Source: Chlorops oryzae (lineage: Eukaryota > Arthropoda > Insecta > Diptera > Chloropidae). From it: DNA of 64,000 nucleotides. The position numbers and the translations under genes were made by a program. The number at the start of each line of letters is the position of its first letter. The stretch's first letter is position 1. The stretch spans positions 147,151,167 to 147,215,166 of the forward strand of contig CM035806.1 in the NCBI GenBank assembly GCA_020466095.1, given 5' to 3'. A model generated the notes under the pieces. It was not told the origin of the DNA, searched no databases, and was given only the letters and a program-made list of their open reading frames with translations. Of this stretch, positions 59,792 through 64,000 are shown piece after piece.

Positions 59792-62205
59792 TGCCTATCC
59801 GAAACACTAATACAGTTGTAAAAAATTTTATAAACACTTATACAAATAAAATAAAAAGTTTAGGCTATGATATGAGTGAGAGCGAGTAGGATAAAAGCCT
59901 TTGTTGAATTATGTATGCATAAAGGAGACGGCTGATGTAAGCGGCTTTGTGTTATGCAAAAGTAAAGTTTTTTCATGCTATAATACCGACTACTTGTTAA
60001 GAATTCTTTCTGGACTAGATGAAGCATCACTATGGAATAAAAATTTGTTAAGTCGAAAGAGATTTGTTTGGACTTGCAGCTCTTTACAGAATTTGACGCT
60101 AGCCCTAAAATACTCTACAAAAAGTGATACCTCTTTTCAAAGGAATGTCTAAGGGGTTTTTCCGTGAGGCTTTCCATTCACCTACCTAAAAGGCTGCCTG
60201 ATAATACTACCTACTGATATATGCGTGATGTCTAACGAATTTTGTTGTTAACTATACCACATTATAGCCCTAGGAATTCTTATTAATAGTACTGGATATT
60301 TCACTCGTGAAATAGTCAGTATGCCTACGATGAAAAAGCAAGACAACTGTATGTCAAAACATATGCGAGTGTTCATGCGAAATAAAAGGATAAATTCTTA
60401 CACGTACATTTGTTTCTGCCCTTAAGGAGCTAATAGAATCTTTTTCATATTGACTACCAAAAAATGTATAGTTAGCGCTATTAGTTAAATCTCCTGGTAA
60501 TAAACAGGTAGTGTGGTGTTTGCAGGGATGTTTTTGAAATAATCCATCGAAGACGAAAATTCTTCTTTATTAAATTTATTGAAGTTACTGAAATTTTGGT
60601 ACCCTTTCGAATGTAATTCGAGCAAAAATTGTCCATTTTGGCGCAATGAAACACACTCACGGAGACGAAGACTTCATGAAAATCTGTCCGACCCTGCAAA
60701 GTATGCTATAAAAACTGAAAAACTGAACTGAACGGAACGGAAGTGGACAGCGTTTTTTTTTTTTTTTGTTCCTTGCTCCTTTTCTGATTGTTCTCATTTT
60801 GGCTCGTGTTGTTGTGACGATGTTCGGGAATATTGCAAAATTTTGTCACAACATTCTTCTTCGTAATTGATTTAAACAATTGCTCGAAACGAAATTTTTC
60901 CTTTGTTAGTAAGTTATTTTTTTTTTTTTTGTGTTCATTCCGTGTCACGTACCCACCGCCCCAGCGCCTTTTGGGCGCTCTCCTTTTGGGTATTCTTCAT
61001 GTACAAAGTATTTTATGTGTGTTTGCGTGCGTGTGTCGTGCTTGAAGATACTCCAATTTCAATTAGATGCCAAATTAAAAATTCATTTCATTTAGTACTT
61101 TATCGCATCAACGCACAAAGAATGTCGATAATAACGAAAACATAAAATATCAAATAAAAAAGAAAAGATTCAAACGAACGCAAAACATCAAAGTGGACCC
61201 CGTCGATCTTCCTCATCATGCTCCCATTTGATTCGTTCATTCCTTTCGCCCCACTCGTTTGAGTCGTTTAGGCCGCATTTTCTTCTGCGAAAATTTATGT
61301 TGGAAAATTTCTTTTCGCTTAAATTAAAATTTAAAAAATAATATTAAAATAAAATGAAAAAAAAATACAAATATTTAGCAGTAAATATTTGAAATTCCAA
61401 GCGAGAAAAAAATGCATGCAACAATGTCGCTATTTACACGATGGAACATTTCAATATGAATACATTTCGTTTTTACGAGATTTACAAAGAGATGGGCTCT
61501 CCTTTCCCTATCTTTCAGCCCGATGAGTTCATCGCTATCATCGCTATTTCGTGATATTAGCGGTATTCATGGAGGCTCGAAAAATGTCTTTGTAAATTTT
61601 GCGATCGCAAATTTTCCAACGTTGAATGAAGGACCTTTCGCAAAATTTATGTTTATTCCTATAAAAATTCTTTTCTTTTTCGGATTGAGGCTTTAACTCA
61701 TTTCACCTTACTTTTTACGTATGTTAAGCTCGATAGACTATCTAGATCAGTCGAAACTTGTTTCACGAAGAATCCTGCTACGTTTTGCGACAGGAAAGTT
61801 ATTGATGCGTCGCACAGTGGGGCCGCTCCATATATTTTTTGGAAAAAATCTGACAGCTCTGATAAAAAACTACCGACGGTTATGGTATTTTTGTTAGATC
61901 TGAAGAACTATCGATAATTGCGTCTATTGATAGTCTGAATAGTCGATAGCCTGAACCATCGATAGTATCGATTGTACTATCGGAAGTTACATTCTAAAAT
62001 TTCAAGTAATTGGATTGGCAAATTGCTAGTGATTTCAATCGAGCATGTTTGAGCTGTTTAACATTACAATATCCACCATTTTAAAGTGCTAAATTTAAAA
62101 ATTATTGCAGGCCCTATAATAAAAACTTCATATTTCATAAAATACTGTGCAACAGTATCCTTCCTCGATTTATATCACGCGGTAATATACAAGGTGCCAT
62201 AGTAC

Positions 62206-63215
62206 ACGCAGCTTAGCATGGCGCCTATAATTCTCATTTGGTTTGTAAAATGGGACACATAAGACTCGCAGACTCTCTGAAGATATTTCACGATAGCAAG
62301 AAGGTGTGCAAGTTCGTCTTATTTATGGGTTTGATAGATCTGGATAGTTATCGATTTTTCGATAGTTTCGATAATCGATAGGTTCAATAATCGATAGGTT
62401 CAATAATCGATAATTTCAATAATCGATAATTTCAATAATGAACAATTCAATAATCGATAATTTCAATAATCGATAATTTCAACAATCGATAATTTCAATA
62501 ATCGATAATTTCAATAATGGACAATTCAATAATCGATAGCTCAAATAATTGACAATTTCAATAATAGATCAATTCTGTAATCGATAATTGAACGTATAAT
62601 TGATAATTTCAATAATCGATAATTTCGCTGATCGATAGCAGACATTTCTAGTCATCTGTACATTTATAAAAAAAAAGCCCTTTCCCAAAGCTAATGTATG
62701 TACTTAAGGGCCGTTTTCTGAATGTCCGGTTAAAGTCTAGATTAACTAACCGGCAGTTAAACTAATCGCATGATTAAAAGTGTCGGTTAAGCAATTTCGT
62801 TTTCTCAATGTCTAAAATATTTGTTCTAGTTAATAAGTGAGAAGTTGGCAACGCGTTCACAAAACATCTGTTTCTAAATGTCAAAACGACTGAGAATTTT
62901 TAATTTCTAATAAACGAATGCTAAATGTTCTATAACAAAGCTACTAGATCTAAACACCAGCTGTTTCTTACAAATAAATTTAATCGGCAGATGAGCGTCG
63001 GTTAAGGTTTGTGCCTTAATCGTATTTTGAGAAAACGAAACTTGATTTTTTGTTAAAATAACTGCCGGTTACGGTTAAACCGGACATTCAGAAAACAGGC
63101 CTAAATGTGTTTAAATCAAAACTATCGAAAGTCTTCAAAAAACCATCGATGTTTTCGATAGTTTGAAACCACCGATAGCATTGATAGTCCTATCAATTGT
63201 TTCTCCAGCTGTTAT
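62206..63215 (+). mobile_element. CGATA-rich interspersed element, copy 2, with nested MITE
   Basis: Begins ACGCAGCTTAGCATGGCGCC and ends TATCAATTGTTTCTCCAGCT, matching 9191-9955. The core 62340-62640 is an array of AATAATCGATAATTTC units. It is interrupted at 62708-63101. A further CGATAG cluster precedes it at 61870-61990. Confidence 0.72.
62708..63101. mobile_element. Tourist-like MITE with TAA duplication
   Basis: A 394-bp element with ends GGGCCGTTTTCTGAATGTCC (followed by GGTTAA) and GGACATTCAGAAAACAGGCC. TAA lies on both sides (62705-62707 and 63102-63104). GGGCC-type ends and a TAA duplication fit PIF/Harbinger (Tourist). It sits inside the CGATA element, whose other copy lacks it. 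Confidence 0.82.
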
Positions 63216-64000
63216 TTTTTTTGTTCATTGGCAACATATGGCAAATTTAGTGTCAGTCACGGCTGCCACAGTTGGTGTTTTAGCGCCAAAACTGGCTCTT
63301 TATATATCACTTGGAGCTTTGGAGGAACTCCTCGAATAAATATGCGACAGTATTTAGCTACCTTTTGCGGCTTCTATTTTCGATAATTCTTAGCAGTACC
63401 TATTTGGTATCTTTTCATGTTCCCGATCATACAATATAACCGATGCCTGATCAAAGAAAAGGCATCTATTTAGATGGAAATTAATCCACGCCCCTTCATA
63501 ATAAATTTACCAACTTTTCTCCGAATAAAAAATTCCTTGTATTTCAAGTATTTTCTTGTATTTTGATTCGATAAAATTTATGAAAGCCCGTTTTGAAAAT
63601 CGCGAATTGCTGAATGGAAGTACACTTAACGATACCGAAACGAAAGAAAGAAAGAGAGAGAGAGAGAGAGAGAGAACCGCAACCATTTTTTATTGAGAAC
63701 AGGTTTCGGGGCGATAATCAATGCAGGAATGCAGTGGCAAAATAACCACAAGGCTTTTACCGATTTTACCTTCAAATATTTCAAATTGAGAAAAATTCTG
63801 AATTTGATTTTGACCAACAACGTCAGTCAAATACATATTCGAAATGCTTCTCTCTCTGTCTCTCCTGTCTCTTCGTTTGGTTTGAGAGTTTTAAAAAAAT
63901 AATTTTTTTTTTTTTTTTTTGTTGCTGCTCGCATTTCTATTTATTTCATAAAACAATAGCCATTGAAAGCTGTAAATATTTGTTAATGAAAACATTTTTT

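Larger units (their letters stand above)
50106..64000 (+). other. Mp: Mp intron, at least 13.9 kb, open at the right edge
   Basis: No endostatin-coding sequence or further hinge exon is recognised to the window end, so the next Mp exon probably lies beyond 64000. The intron contains CTCGGA and Harbinger-type MITEs (50902-52166), a tandem duplication (54257-54820), a TTAA-flanked element (55033-55754), fly interspersed repeats (56262-57115, 58260-58620), a CCCTGCAGG MITE (59530-59791) and the second CGATA-rich element (62206-63215) with a nested MITE. In 52170-54256, 57116-58259, 58621-59529, 59792-61860 and 63216-64000 I see only AT-rich sequence and short microsatellites. Confidence 0.55.

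Noticed and set aside
61520..61640. Segment after CTATCTTTCAG reading MSSSLSSLFRDISGIHGG in one frame
   Set aside because: The needed phase (0) hits a stop after 11 codons, and the open frame would require a phase mismatch with the preceding exon.

Overview
The window is AT-rich, intron-dominated genomic DNA from a higher fly (Diptera). Evidence for this is the encoded protein, (CAA)n, (CA)n and (ACAT)n microsatellites, and dense short non-autonomous DNA transposons. A non-Drosophila schizophoran such as a tephritid is plausible, but species cannot be fixed from the sequence. There are no bacterial-type genes, no rRNA and no intact tRNA gene.

The only gene I can support is one plus-strand gene, the fly homologue of collagen XV/XVIII (Multiplexin, Mp). 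Six or seven internal exons are visible: 304-381 (Gly-X-Y), 8116-8353 (Gly-X-Y with interruptions), 8895-8984 (probable cassette exon), 11386-11546 (last Gly-X-Y repeats plus start of the trimerization domain), 11709-11801 (core of the trimerization domain), 47208-47330 (end of that domain plus Pro/Thr/Ala hinge) and a probable 27-nt microexon at 50079-50105. All junction phases agree (0, 0, 1, 1, 0, 0, 0). The N-terminal part of the gene lies left of the window. The C-terminal endostatin exons are not seen and should lie to the right.

Almost everything else is intron of this gene: 7.7 kb, 0.5 kb, 2.4 kb, 0.16 kb, 35.4 kb, 2.7 kb and more than 13.9 kb. The introns hold nine large purine/pyrimidine or satellite tracts, a TTAGG/GGATA pentamer array beside a tRNA-like SINE head, and about a dozen families of short transposons. 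Several of these have exact target-site duplications. Examples are a 2.3-kb fold-back hAT-type element (26991-29255), Harbinger-type MITEs with TTA/TAA duplications, a family with 9-10 bp duplications, a 218-bp element with long perfect terminal repeats (36107-36324) and two copies of a CGATA-rich element. Nested insertions with matching empty sites elsewhere in the window give a relative order of events.

Main points for follow-up: the cassette exon whose skipping restores an unbroken Gly-X-Y run; the roughly 1-kb CU-rich tracts on both sides of the exon that ends the trimerization domain; the fold-back hAT element; and two tandem duplications plus a CT-spattered block that look partly like assembly error. 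No autonomous transposase or reverse transcriptase, and no second gene, could be supported.
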